From: Isoperla grammatica
Lineage: Eukaryota > Arthropoda > Insecta > Plecoptera > Perlodidae
DNA: 64,000 nucleotides
Reading direction: 5' to 3'
Assembly (NCBI GenBank): GCA_945910005.1
Contig: OX246741.1
Location: 40,907,180-40,971,179, forward strand
Shown here one piece after another: positions 48,654 to 60,561 of the stretch (its first letter is position 1; each line of letters begins with the position of its first letter). A program made the translations under genes and the position numbers. The notes below the pieces were generated by a model, which worked only from the letters and a program-made list of their open reading frames with translations, did not search any database and was not told where the DNA came from.

Positions 48654-49980
48654 GAGGAGCCATCTGTGTTTACCCGTACCGAATCGTACGGGCTCGGACG
48701 TCTATCTTTATACTATATTGTACTAGAGTATTTTTTAAGTCAGAAAGTAAATATTAATCCAACTTATCATTCGTATATTACTTTAAAACATTGTTTATAA
48801 TAAATTCAATACAATAAATAAATAAATTGTTTAAAAAATTAAGTAAATTGTTTACGATACGGTACGGACTCGGCTCGCGTGGTAAACGTTGTAATTGTTT
48901 GTTGCTGTCTTTAATCGCACTGTACAAGTATTTTGTATTCCCTAAAACCGACAACCGTATCAACGACTTAATTTATATAAACAAAAGCTTGCTGAACTTT
49001 GATAAAACATAGCTTATATAATCGTTTTACGAAATATGAACTATATATGAACTACACTAATGCAGAGCTCAAGAACCCTCAAGATTTCTGCTCGCTAGCT
49101 CGCTACTTGAGAGTGACTTTTGATAGTTTGCGAGTAAACTTTGTTATATCTGAAAGTAGCATTTTGCCCATTTATGATAGAATAGGCTCATGTAAAAATG
49201 AAATAGAGTTTTCAAGTCGTGTGTCATTACAAAGCCACTTTCCGCAAAATAGCTGACTGAAAATCGGGTTGATCACGTGTCTATAAGCGTTCAAAATTTA
49301 AAAAGGCGAACTTTGTGGCAATATCTATTGGCGCCTACTGAAATCCGATCCAGCGCAGCACTAGCCATAAGATTACTTCTCAAATGACAGGATCGAACTC
49401 CTATCCTAGACCTATGACGTTAGGAATTATCAGTGTAATATTGACTTTACTTTAACTGTTTTTCATGATAGGATTTCGCCTCAAAATGCGTTTTAGTCCA
49501 CTAAGCATCATGCAAGGCCGAAAATTGTTTCGCCTTCGGCGACGTTGCCTCCGGCGGCAGGGGCTTCGCCCCCGACCCAGCTGCATACTCAACTACAACA
49601 CTCGTTACGAGTACAAATTACACGATGCGAGTGGACAACTAGCAGTTGATATTTGTAGAGGGTTGGGAAACAATTAAGTTTGAAATAAGTAACTGCCAGT
49701 GTTGGGAAAGTTTCTTCATCAATTTCGTTTTTGAAAGTGGTGTTCACAGTTCAACACGTTATTCCACAGCTATCATCATTTATCGATTTTTAAACGTGTT
49801 TATTTGCGTTCTAACAAAATTGTAGGCTGAAAAATTTTCACCTCCGGCGGCTGGGGCTTCGCCCCAGACCCCTTAAAGCTTCGCCAAGTCCCGGGGCTCC
49901 TAACATCCTTTTCCGTACGGGGCCCTTACCCCCCCAGTCCGCCTCTGTGCATAGATCCATATAATGAATATACTAATGTT
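48654..49980. other. Unique and decayed-repeat sequence, no gene
   Basis: Two segments (49510-49575 and 49825-49930) carry the ctccggcggc...ggggcttcgcccc hairpin motif of the hAT-like MITEs. agtccgcctctg at about 49937-49948 is the inverse of a CAGAGGCGG-type end. These are probably fragments of that family. No gene supported. Confidence 0.45.
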
Positions 49981-50085
49981 TTTCGTAGGTATACCCACTT
50001 TAGGATGAACACCAGCTGTATCTTCTTACATGCCCCGTTTGCTCCGTCTGCAAGCGAGTTGATCCTGCCCAGGGACTTAGTTACT

Positions 50086-50350
50086 TAGTTACTTAGTTAC
50101 GTGGTGGGCAGGTTTGCGTGCATTCTTGATCCCGAGAGCTATACTGGCGGAAGCACATGCTTCTGGTAGGGGCACCCATAGCACCTAGCCGGCCGGACAG
50201 GTCGAGGAGTAGAAGACAGACGATGTGTAATCTATCTCCTTACCTTTCACTGTTCTTCCTTGTCCTACTCGTCCCTGTCCTCCAATGACCCCCGACGTCA
50301 TATGACCTAGTCGTCGAGTACGTCGTTAAACAACAAATAACAAACACAGA
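50086..50350 (+). mobile_element. Dispersed SINE-like repeat, copy 3 (most complete)
   Basis: Runs from the gtttgcgtgcattcttgatc block, through ccggacaggtcgagg, to gtacgtcgttaaacaacaaa followed by an A-rich end. It matches 13964-14185 along its whole length in the opposite orientation. It is preceded by a short (acttagtt)3 repeat. Confidence 0.65.
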
Positions 50351-50606
50351 ACGGAAGGAAGAAAGAAAGAGATATATAGGTAGGTGGTCAGTGTAACGTT
50401 GTCACGAAACAACCTTACTTACAAATACCAATCGCTGATTGGTCGCGACCTGTCTATGACGAACACGTCGCTCAGGTTGTGTCGGGACAAGTATATTTGG
50501 GTAGTTAGAATTGAAATTCTGAGAGCTGTTATAACTCAATCCCAGCATTCGTCTTACGACTGGAAAACATCGGTGGAAACGTTTAGTCAGTATTACCAGC
50601 ACCTTA

Positions 50607-50855
50607 TACTCGTTCGTAGGAAACCTGCCCAGGGACAATCCATGTCCTTCTTCAGCTGACTAACTAGGTATTGCAGTATTTTGAATAGTTGGCTAGTGCC
50701 GAGGGCTGTTAGTATGACAAACCCAGGATTCGCCTTGCGACTGAGGAAAATCTCGGGAAAACCTTCAGTCAGGCAGGACTGAGGTGGCCGGTATCGAACC
50801 GGCGACTTCCCGAATTAATCGCACATCTTACCGCTGAGCCACCTCGGTAGTATCA
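50607..50855 (-). mobile_element. tRNA-derived SINE, copy 3
   Basis: On the minus strand: A box tggctcagcggtaagatg, B box ggttcgataccgg, then the shared body (ggactgaaggttttcccgag, ttttcctcagtcg, ...) ending near ttcctacg. About 250 bp. The tRNA-like part gives a plausible cloverleaf, but the continuous SINE body argues against a real tRNA gene. Confidence 0.8.
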
Positions 50856-50857
50856 CC

Positions 50858-50925
50858 AGTGGCAGGATTCGAACCAGCGACCCCCCGGATAAGTCTCGCC
50901 TGTTACTGTTGATCTATCTGTATTG
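50858..50925 (-). mobile_element. Partial tRNA-like head, copy 4
   Basis: On the minus strand: gcgagacttatccggggggtc then a B box ggttcgaatcctgcc. The A box is degraded (gatcaacagtaac). A head-only SINE fragment immediately beside copy 3. Confidence 0.6.
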
Positions 50926-50989
50926 ATGGAACTAATAGAACCGCCCCTCGTTGAAGCGGTGGGCAAGTGTACAGAAAGAAGTTGGTTTG

Positions 50990-51062
50990 CTCTACGTCAC
51001 GTCGGTTGGGGGGGGGGGGGGGGGGTTAGTTAGTTAGTAGCTAGTTAGTTAGTTAGTTAGTA
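50990..51062. repeat. Poly(G) plus (GTTA)n tract
   Basis: A run of about 20 G (51006-51025) followed by ttag repeats with one interruption. Confidence 0.9.
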
Positions 51063-51254
51063 CCTTATGGATGAGAAATGAGGTCTCTCGCGAGGGACGA
51101 TAAACATCCCGTGCTTCCCGAGAGCCTGAGTAATAGCACGTCCCATAGGTCACTACCCACACCCCTTTACCTGTTGACGTGCTATACCGCGGTCAGTGGA
51201 AGAGGCCACACCGCGCAACGAGGACAATCGTGACGACTGTCACTGCTGTTATAA

Positions 51255-51512
51255 TAATAATGTTTCGTAGGAATCCCTGCTATAGGGTGCACACCAGCTT
51301 TAACTGATGTGCCCCTCTTCAGGTGACTAACTAGGTATATTAGGGTGTTGAGATAGTTGAGAAGGAACGTCCGAGGGCTGATGGTGTGACTCAGTTCCAG
51401 CATTCGCCCCACGACTGAGAAAAACCTTCAGTCAGAACTGCCGGTGGCCGGAATCGAACCGGCGACGGGCGACCTCTCGAATTAGTCTCGCGTCTTACCG
51501 CTGAGCCACCTC
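51255..51512 (-). mobile_element. tRNA-derived SINE, copy 5, full length
   Basis: On the minus strand it starts gaggtggctcagcggtaaga (A box), carries a B box ggttcgattccgg, then the common body and a (ATT)n-like tail (tacgaaacattattattata). About 258 bp. Its tRNA-like 5' end directly abuts the first unit of the 75-bp minisatellite. Confidence 0.82.
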
Positions 51513-53467
51513 TATCGGTACGGCAGATACGGTACTAGCCCCAACGCAGATCCTTATAACTGCTGCACCCTTCATGGATCATCAATGTATCGGTACGGCA
51601 GATACTGTACCAGCCCCAACGCAGATCCTTATAACTGCTGCACCCTTCACGGATCATCAATGTATCGGTACGGCAGATACGGTACTAGCCCCAACGCAGA
51701 TCCTTATAACTGCTGCACCCTTCACGGATCATCAATGTATCGGTACGGCAGATACGGTACTAGCCCCAACGCAGATCCTTATAACTGCTGCACCCTTCAT
51801 GGATCATCAATGTATCGGTACGGCAGATACTGTACTAGCCCCAACGCAGATCCTTATAACTACTGCACCCTTCATGGATCATCAATGTATCGGTACGGCA
51901 GATACGGTACCAGCCCCAACGCAGATCCTTATAACTGCTGCACCCTTCACGGATCATCAATGTATCGGTACGGCAGATACGGTACCAGCCCCAACACAGA
52001 TCCTTATAACTACTGCACCCTTCATGGATCATCAATGTATCGGTACGGCAGATACGGTACTAGCCCCAACGCAGATCCTTATAACTACTGCACCCTTCAT
52101 GGATCATCAATGTATCGGTACGGCAGATACGGTACTAGCCCCAACGCAGATCCTTATAACTGCTGCACCCTTCATGGATCATCAATGTATCGGTACGGCA
52201 GATACGGTACTAGCCCCAACGCAGATCCTTATAACTACTGCACCCTTCATGGATCATCAATGTATCGGTACGGCAGATACGGTACCAGCCCCAACACAGA
52301 TCCTTATAACTACTGCACCCTTCATGGAGCATCAATGTATCGGTACGGCAGATACGGTACTAGCCCCAACGCAGATCCTTATAACTACTGCACCCTTCAT
52401 GGATCATCAATGTATCGGTACGGCAGATACGGTACTAGCCCCAACGCAGATCCTTATAACTACTGCACCCTTCATGGATCATCAATGTATCGGTACGGCA
52501 GATACGGTACTAGCCCCAACGCAGATCCTTATAACTACTGCACCCTTCATGGATCATCAATGTATCGGTACGGCAGATACGGTACTAGCCCCAACGCAGA
52601 TCCTTATAACTACTGCACCCTTCATGGATCATCAATGTATCGGTACGGCAGATACGGTACCAGCCCCAACACAGATCCTTATAACTACTGCACCCTTCAT
52701 GGAGCATCAATGTATCGGTACGGCAGATACGGTACCAGCCCCAACACAGATCCTTATAACTACTGCACCCTTCATGGATCATCAATGTATCGGTACGGCA
52801 GATACGGTACTAGCCCCAACGCAGATCCTTATAACTACTGCACCCTTCATGGATCATCAATGTATCGGTACGGCAGATACGGTACTAGCCCCAACGCAGA
52901 TCCTTATAACTACTGCACCCTTCATGGATCATCAATGTATCGGTACGGCAGATACGGTACTAGCCCCAACGCAGATCCTTATAACTGCTGCACCCTTCAT
53001 GGATCATCAATGTATCGGTACGGCAGATACGGTACTAGCCCCAACGCAGATCCTTATAACTACTGCACCCTTCATGGATCATCAATGTATCGGTACGGCA
53101 GATACGGTACTAGCCCCAACGCAGATCCTTATAACTACTGCACCCTTCATGGATCATCAATGTATCGGTACGGCAGATACGGTACTAGCCCCAACGCAGA
53201 TCCTTATAACTGCTGCACCCTTCATGGATCATCAATGTATCGGTACGGCAGATACGGTACCAGCCCCAACGCAGATCCTTATAACTGCTGCACCCTTCAT
53301 GGATCATCAATGTATCGGTACGGCAGATACGGTACTAGCCCCAACGCAGATCCTTATAACTGCTGCACCCTTCATGGATCATCAATGTATCGGTACGGCA
53401 GATACGGTACTAGCCCCAACGCAGATCCTTATAACTACTGCACCCTTCATGGATCATCAATGTATCG
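51513..53467. repeat. 75-bp minisatellite
   Basis: About 26 copies of a 75-bp unit (ctatcggtacggcagatacg, gtactagccccaacgcagat, ccttataactgctgcaccct, tcatggatcatcaatgt). Being 25 codons long without stops it yields 649- and 633-codon open frames, which I regard as artefacts. The tagccccaa-cgc-agatccttat core is shared with the 69-bp minisatellite. Confidence 0.97.
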
Positions 53468-53560
53468 AAAATCAACAGATTCCTGACGTTCTGTCACTGT
53501 TCGTAAATGGAGTCTTCCGCTGAGTAGAGTGCACAAGCCTAGTTAGCCACGCCCACCGTC
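53468..53560 (+). repeat. Conserved tail after the 75-bp array
   Basis: aaaatcaacagattcctgac through gagtgcacaagcctagttag...cacgccc. Homologous to 26997-27100 and to the segment from 54840. Confidence 0.75.
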
Positions 53561-54765
53561 CCAGGTAACCAACGGGAGGTCGTAAGTTATCCCTAATGGA
53601 TTAGTGAAGTATAAAATCAGGTACCCGGCTATGTCGTAAGCAAGGGAATACTGACTTGCGATGGGCCAACTTTATATTCCACTTACTGCAGATAAGTCAT
53701 TTTATGACTGATGAACAGAAAAACAATCCACATTCCATTCCCAGTGTCATTTAACTCTTATTAATGTAGTCAAACAAATCTCAATATGTTAACTCATGTT
53801 TAATGATATCATATCAAATATCATCTCGGGGTCTCAGACTTTAGCTGTGCTGTAATTAGATAAACAGTTTCCTTCTCCTCGCATCAGCGGGGGCCTATTA
53901 GGATCGAGCAGATTAAAGGAGGGGGGGATGTTATTATCCCGGGGGGGCTTCTTGACATAACCAATAACCGTGGTGATGTTTACTCCTTGACGAATCATGT
54001 GATTGACAGGTCTAATTGCTTCTTGTCTGCAGTGGGCTGCTGGGTGCTAAGTCACCGGTGGGAAATGGCCAAAAGTGTCTCTAGTGAACGAAAAAGCGAC
54101 CCATGTTGTTATTGGAATCTAATGGAGGTGGTCTCGCGTGCAATCATGGGCTGACAAAGGGGTGAGGGGGGTCATAGCCCCCCAACGGGTCTAAACCAAG
54201 GTGTAAGTAAACACAAATATAGCGCTAACAGTGAAACATGAACATAGGTATACATTCTTCATAATGTTTTATTTACGTTTACCAGTAGCGATCAACATCA
54301 ATTATGTTTTAATGGGTACATAGAGGATGGATGAAGGAATACAGCAGTAAGAAATTTGTTTAATTAATGACTGTCCAATACAGTTGCATAAATTATGTAA
54401 GGAAAACAATAATAAAACACAATTAAAAAATTATACAAGCGAAACAATAAAGTTTTAATTTTGTTTTATAGACGTAATATTAATTTAATAGTTAGATTTT
54501 GTTTTGTTTGTTGTTGTGGTTTGTTTTAGTTTGTTGGTGTTGTTTGTTTGGTGGTTGTGTCAGGCCTGGCTAGCCGGCAACGAAGACATTAGCCCAAAAC
54601 ATGGAGTACTCCGCTACTCCCCCCTACCCGATAATTAATGTTGGAAACGGGGTCAAGATATATATATAAATTTTGTTTTATAAAATATGCATTGAATTAT
54701 TGCTTAGTAGGCTGGGATCCAATGTTCATTGGTCAGCCATCAGTTTTGATTCTTCTTCTTCTACT
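53561..54765. other. Unique sequence, no gene seen
   Basis: Contains G-rich tracts near 53925-53947 and T/G-rich DNA at 54495-54560. No supported gene. Confidence 0.55.
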
Positions 54766-54935
54766 ATAGCAGCCCCACCTCCCCTATTCTTATACCGACC
54801 TCAGATCCGTACGACTGCACGCTGCTTCATGCACGCTGTTTAAAAGAAAATAATCAGATTCCTGGCGTTCTCTCATACGTTCGTACAGGCGGTCTTGCGC
54901 TTAGACGAGTGCACAAGCCTCATACATTAATCACC
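54766..54935 (+). repeat. Unexpanded relative of the 69/75-bp repeats
   Basis: A single copy of the core (agccccac...gacctcagatccgtacgac, tgcttcatgcacgctgtt), followed by the same tail (aaaataatcagattcctggc ... gagtgcacaagcctc). It looks like the ancestral, non-amplified form. Confidence 0.65.
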
Positions 54936-55099
54936 CCCGGAGTGTTGTTATTTCCAGGTTTCCAACATCAGGTCGTGAATTATTACTAATATAGGCCTAC
55001 CCGTCTGTCTCAAATAGATTGTAGGAACTAGAAAAGTTTAAAATTAAATTGGTATGCCCACTATTGGACGGCTCAGGCCCAGGGTGACTCTGCCAGTCG

Positions 55100-55290
55100 T
55101 AAACTGTGTCAGAAGGAGACCCCCCCTCCCCACTGTCTCACTTAAGATTCCTCCTCCCACTTCGCCCTACCCTGTCTTGCTGGAATCCCCTAATGACGAC
55201 CCCAGCGAAGTGTAATGATTGGTTCTTATTTCGAAGAAGTCATATAACTTAGCTGTCTAGTACGTCGTTATACAACTAAAATATTCAAAA
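55100..55290 (+). mobile_element. Dispersed SINE-like repeat, copy 4 (diverged)
   Basis: A C-rich block, cttgctggaatcccctaatg, then gaagtcatataactt and ctagtacgtcgttatacaac: the 3' half of the family with a mutated tail. Confidence 0.5.
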
Positions 55291-56101
55291 AATTAATCGG
55301 CATTTCGTAGCGTTACACAATACTTACGTCGGGACACCGATATAAGTGATTTATTATTTATTTGCTTTATCGGTTTATCGACCTTAAATATTTCGAATAT
55401 TAATTTCTGCATCGCCGGAAGTTTGAATCACGCAGTTTGGTCATGACGCGAGCTTTGATTGTCTCGCAGTGCAACTTGGCCGCGGTCCACACGCATTCAG
55501 GTGCAGACGCACTGAGCCAGGTGGCAAGTGCGCCGCATTACTCGGGCGGGCACTGCAATGCCATCAGCTGTCTGCATCGCATACTCATGATGTATGCACG
55601 GACTGTGGGCCTGGAGATATGGGATAATGAAATGTTATATTGAAATATTTCGATTGGGGCATTTGCTAAGGCTGTCACGGAATTTAAAAACATTTTTTTT
55701 TTAAATAGTCCATTATTAATTAATTCGCGAGTTGTAAAATAAATTCCGGTATAAGACATAATTAATAATACAATGTATTAACATTAATGCCTATACATAT
55801 CAATACGCCTGTTTCTAAAATGAATAGGGTCAGAGGATGGTTAGCCCTAATTGGGCTTACAGAGTTTGGTAACATCGGTTTGCCAGGCCTGCCATGGTCT
55901 CTTCTTCCACATCTTCTTCTTCTCCGTCTTTTCTGCTTATTCCCACTATTTCGAGTAAAAACGGTTACGAACGAATCATATTTCAATAATATGATGCAAA
56001 AATATGGAAGGTAAAACTCAAATGAGACAAATAAAGTGACACATTATAATAATACCTCAGCCATGCATCGTATACTTTTATTAGGACGTCCAGCCCAGGG
56101 C
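55291..56101. other. Unique sequence, no supported gene
   Basis: Frames of 68-75 codons on both strands overlap each other. None recognised. Confidence 0.5.
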
Positions 56102-56218
56102 ATGTATGTATGTATGTATGTATGTATGTATGTATGTATGTATGTATGTATGTATGTATGTATGTATGTATGTATGTATGTATGTATGTATGTATGTATG
56201 TATATGTATGTATGTATG
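56102..56218. repeat. (TATG)n microsatellite
   Basis: About 29 TATG tetranucleotides with one tatatg interruption near 56200. Confidence 0.98.
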
Positions 56219-56361
56219 GTACTCTCATTGCGTTTGTATTTGTTATTGATTTAATTGCCATGCAAATTGAAAGGGTGCTCTTGCCACTTGGTCTAAGACC
56301 AAACCTTTGTAAGATGTTTTCATTTGTTAATTGTTGAGTAAATTATGCGAGTGAGATTGAG

Positions 56362-56820
56362 CAGTGGTGTATCCAGGGGGGGGGCCTGGAGGGGCTGAGC
56401 CCCCCCCCCCCCGCCCCGAAATCCCAGCTTTAATTATGTTCTGCAAAATATGTAGGATTACGGAAAAAGGAATGACAACGTTTTTTGCATCAAATTTGTC
56501 AATGTAGCTTATAGAAGGAAATAATTATGCCACAATGCCAATTTACTTTTACCATAAGTGCAATAAATTCAATATATTCTTAAAAATCAGGTTAAATTAT
56601 CGCTTTCATGAAACCAAACCCCCTAAACTCCTTCTAAACCCCAACTATGCGAAAAATATGTATTTACAAAAACATCGTCTGCGGCGCAGTAGTGGGGGAC
56701 AACCCCCCCCCCCCCCCCGCCACCCCCATTGTTTCACGGGTGGAAGACTTCATTTGTTTGTGGATGTATATCTTCCTTTAGATCAGCCCCCTCCGAAATA
56801 TATTCCTGCGTACGCCACTG
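56362..56820. mobile_element. hAT-like MITE with 8-bp TSD
   Basis: 459 bp. Inverted ends cagtggtgtatccagg and the inverse of cagtggcgtacgcagg. Flanking 8-mers agattgag (56354-56361) and ggattgag (56821-56828) match at 7 of 8 positions. Poly(G) and poly(C) runs lie just inside. A short Arg/Pro-rich frame inside is not a transposase. Confidence 0.82.
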
Positions 56821-56828
56821 GGATTGAG

Positions 56829-57559
56829 CCTAATACGTGTATAATCCATCCTGTCAATGCTGATGACGCCCTGCCTGGCAGAGGAATTACTACTCAAAAT
56901 GGACTAGATGCATTCTGGTAGCAGGAAAAGAAACTACTATGAGGTGGATTGATTGATTGATATATGGGCTTAACGTCTCATATTTACTATGAGGTGGAGT
57001 CTAGCTGTCAATTGCAATTGTTGTATTATTGTTGAATCATCAATGGTGCTATAAGGGTGTAGTTAGGGGTAGTGCTAGGGGGCAGCGCTATCTATGTGTT
57101 AGCTTGAGGTATCCACTCAGTACACTTGTCTTACAGCGCTAGAACATTAATGTAATCTGCCTCCTCCCTTCAGTCACTTTATATGACGAGTTCATACTCA
57201 CCGAACCCAAATTAACTCTATAGGGGTTTGAATTATTCATTTAATCGACGTTTCTTAGAAGAGGAATACTATTACTGCACCTTGGTCAGTTGATCAGTAC
57301 TCGAAGCAGAAGGTCCGGGGTGGAACATACTACAGAGTTGCGGCAGAGAAGTTGTTTTTGTAGCTCGTAGGTCTTGTCTTGTTTACTGCTTTGAAGATTC
57401 CAGGTAGATTCCAGACTAAGCACGGGGCTTTTTTATTAGATATGACTGATCTTACGTTTTTTTCTTTTTTTAATAAATCCAGCTTTATGGGTAATGTACA
57501 AGATCTATATAAAATGTAATAAAAGTTTGCCCCGACTGTGGATCAAACCCAGATCCTCA
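56829..57559. other. Unique sequence, no gene seen
   Basis: Includes ttgattgattgatatatggg near 56948, a common repeat-end motif. Nothing else supported. Confidence 0.5.
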
Positions 57560-57725
57560 GGGCCAGTTTCACCAAATTTTAACCCCGCGATTTTCCGTTA
57601 ATCGGAGATCAAAAATGGCGCCGGGTAGAAGCCACCATGCATTTTGTATGTAATGTTTGTTGAAACCATGGTAACAAATCCAGATTAGTAAATCGGCCGA
57701 TTAAAAAGTTTGGTGAATTCGGACC
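57560..57725. mobile_element. Small Harbinger-like MITE 1
   Basis: 166 bp. Ends gggccagtttcaccaaattt (left) and the inverse of ggtccgaattcaccaaactt (right). Flanking triplets TCA and TAA are not identical, so the target duplication is degraded. Confidence 0.7.
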
Positions 57726-57831
57726 TAAGACTCTTTAAGAACTTTGTTTCTATAGCCCCTGTAGCAAGAGCCACATTGTAACCTTCGCCGCCATAGTTCT
57801 CAAAGCTGATTATATATAGACAATTTGCTTA

Positions 57832-58002
57832 GGGCCGGTTCCACCAACTTTTTAAACTCCGATTAGCTATGGTAATCGGAGATATTCGACGATCAAACAT
57901 TGAGACTAACATGCATTTTGTTAAAAGTAATGTTTGTTGAAACCACGGTGACCAAACCGAGCTTACTAAATCGCTGTTTAACAAAGTTTGTGAAATGGGA
58001 CC
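57832..58002. mobile_element. Small Harbinger-like MITE 2
   Basis: 171 bp, same family as the element 106 bp to its left (gggccggttccaccaacttt; inverse of ggtcccatttcacaaacttt). It has a TTA direct repeat on both flanks (57829-57831, 58003-58005), as expected for PIF/Harbinger TWA targets. It shares the internal block gtaatgtttgttgaaacca with copy 1. Confidence 0.8.
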
Positions 58003-58005
58003 TTA

Positions 58006-59892
58006 TTTATATAATATGTAGGAGGATAGGAAAGGAAAGTATACTTATTTTTAAGGAAGTAATACAGAACACATAAATACGTTTAATTCTATTTATTCAA
58101 AAACTCTTTCACAACAAAAATTAAGCTATTATAATTAATATTAAAATTCATCATAATTTTTATTACTGTTAGGTTTTTAAATAATATTATTTTATTAAAC
58201 AATTTCAACTCTGGATAGATAAATGTATACAAATTTTAGGCACCATTTTTTGTAAATCCGCTGTCCAGACTTCAAGCCTGAACAAGAATCCTGTAAAATT
58301 CGTTTCAAATTTACCAATATATTTATAAATCGTGCGTCCACGGTTCGAAATATTGCCGATTATCCGCGTGTGATTACAACTACATTGGCCAATATGGCGT
58401 GAGAAGGGAAGGGCGCTGGGGGGGGGGCTCTTTTGTCAAGGCAGAGGTGAAAACATCAGTCACTGTCGGACGCCGAGAGACCCCCAGGAGGGGGGGATGG
58501 GGTTGTGTGTTACACTTGGGCTACGGTACCATTCAAACGTGAGGTCTGACTAAATTCGCAATCAGTCTCTTAAAGCAATGAAAAGAAAGTTACAAATTGG
58601 CGTCAAAAGGGGAAAATGTTCTGGATATTTGATATGGAAATTATTTCAAAGAATTTTCGTCAGGTCGTATTAGTTAAGTCATGTTCATAAGACGAGGGGC
58701 AATATTCCGATCCGTTACACGTCGAGGTTTCAACTAGGACACTAATATATAAAGTTGTCAGCCGAAAAATACATTGAGCGTTACTGTAGGTCTAATAACT
58801 GACAATTTCAGATCCAGATTCATGAATTCTTATTCTTATTATAATATAAACAGGTACCATACGAGCTCCGTTTTCATTTCAAATTTGGAACTCTAAATGT
58901 AAATAAAAAATCTGTTTACTACAAGGAATAGAATATAATATATAATTCTATATTATGTTATCTAAAGACATCCACACACGTAACACATGCACACACATGC
59001 AAAATTAATATATATCACTATAATAAGGGTTAACATAATATAATATGTGGTTGTAATAAAATATGGCTACATCTATTTTAATACGCTCTAGTGTGGAGAA
59101 ACGGATCCCCTGTGCAGCTCTCTAGTGAAAGATGAGAACTTCTGGTTCGAGTTCTCGAATATAAATATGCGCCCTATTTTCCCAGAAAATACTCGCGAAA
59201 TTTTACAACAAGGTAGGAATTGACATATAAAAAAAGTTGATAGTGACCATTATCGCTCTATTAATGTAATATACGATAATAATTAATTAATTATTCATGT
59301 TTAATTCTAGTCTGAATTAAACTCAGTTCTTTCAAAAAATGAACACGACAAAAAGTTGAACTTCTAGTTTTCGAGACTTCGGGGGGAGATCCTTTCTCAA
59401 TCTAATTGACTCGTTTGATTTCACGTTCGGTTCCTATGAAGATACGACAACAACTGAAGTTAAGTAATTAATACCTGTTGATAATAATTAGTTATTAATA
59501 CGATGGTTCAGTACAAAAATGGAAATCGTATAGTTATTGTTATTATCGATTGATTGTGATTATTAATTACGAAGCGATCTCGTATCGGATTTAATTTGTA
59601 AGTTGGGTGGCCTGTTTTTTAAGAGATCGCCGTGAGTTTCTGAACAGTTAAGTCTCGACCGAATGAGACGCGAGAGTACAACGCCACGGTCAACATAGCA
59701 TTAGTATTATAATAAAAAACATTATAATATAAAATATACTAAAACGTTATACAACATACAAACCTCATAGTTCACTATAATAAATAAAATGACCTTGATG
59801 TGTAGTTACAATACCAGTGCACAAGTGATGCAGTACAAACGTGCCTGCTAGACAGAAGCAAGGGACGAGACTGTTACTCACTAACCTACACT
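58006..59892. other. Unique AT-rich sequence, no supported gene
   Basis: Short G-rich runs near 58410 and 58487. No frame above 60 codons worth reporting. Confidence 0.55.
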
Positions 59893-60081
59893 ATGTATGA
59901 GGCCGTCGATAAACAACTGACTACAAATCAAGGAATTTACAAAACCTCGATGGACGAACAAACATTGAAATGCCTAAGTAAACTAACAAAATATGATGAA
60001 TTATATAAATTATACGAATTTAGTATCAAATTTAGAAATGAATGTTTAACAATATTCGAGGACGGTGTCAATCAATGTTGA
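59893..60081 (+). CDS. Small ORF, unrecognised (62 aa)
   Basis: An ATG-initiated 62-codon frame rich in Lys, Leu, Tyr and Glu (starts MYEAVDKQL, ends DGVNQC). The composition is unlike the low-complexity frames elsewhere and could be a helical peptide. No family recognised. The GT donors inside its end (after 60064, phase 1; after 60066, phase 0) do not match the phase of the acceptor at 60338, so I cannot join it to the next exon. It may be a chance frame. Confidence 0.2.
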   Translation: MYEAVDKQLTTNQGIYKTSMDEQTLKCLSKLTKYDELYKLYEFSIKFRNECLTIFEDGVNQC

Positions 60082-60338
60082 CGCTCTGTGTTTGTACTAC
60101 GTACATTCCCTGTTATTGCATCATATTTTATATTGTTTCAGTTTTAGGCATTGCTGGGTTTTGAACTGAGGTTTTTCATGGGCAAGTAAATATAGGAGCT
60201 TCTGTAAAGCTCCGCGGTTATCTCCCTGACATAGTTCGCTCCAACACGGCCTCCATTCCACGGCATCCGTATCCGACATTTCGTTGACTCAACCCTATCT
60301 TATTTCAAATTCCCTTACGTTTTGTTCCCAATAAGCAG

Positions 60339-60561
60339 GTCCACTTTACCTGAGTCTCGGCCGCTCCCTGAAGTAACTTCCTTCTCTTCTGTTCCGCCAT
60401 TGCCAGAATGTTCTCTTGAAGCTCCTTGCTGCAGCTTATCCACCACTAAATTCCAACGAGGTTACAAAACCCCATTGAAAGAAGACCTCACAATCGTCCC
60501 AAAGGACACAAACCTTATACTCTCTTTCACTGAAGATGATGGTCCCTACTTCAACGATTAA
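60339..60561 (+). CDS. Candidate terminal exon of a + strand gene
   Basis: An open frame follows an acceptor-like sequence (ttttgttcccaataagcag, AG at 60337-60338), entering at the third codon position. It encodes about 73 residues ending LSFTEDDGPYFND and a TAA at 60559-60561. The peptide is Ser/Pro/Leu-rich at first and acidic at the end; not recognised. AATAAA follows at 60709, a reasonable 3' UTR length of about 150 bp. No upstream partner exon was found, so the gene model is incomplete. Alternatively an intron-embedded chance frame. Confidence 0.3.

Noticed and set aside
50760..51512. tRNA genes on the minus strand
   Set aside because: A and B boxes are present, but both tRNA-like segments continue into a shared body of about 180 bp seen in other copies, so they are SINEs.
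51574..53523. 649- and 633-codon open frames
   Set aside because: Both are translations of the 75-bp minisatellite in two different frames; unit length divisible by three and absence of stops explain them fully.
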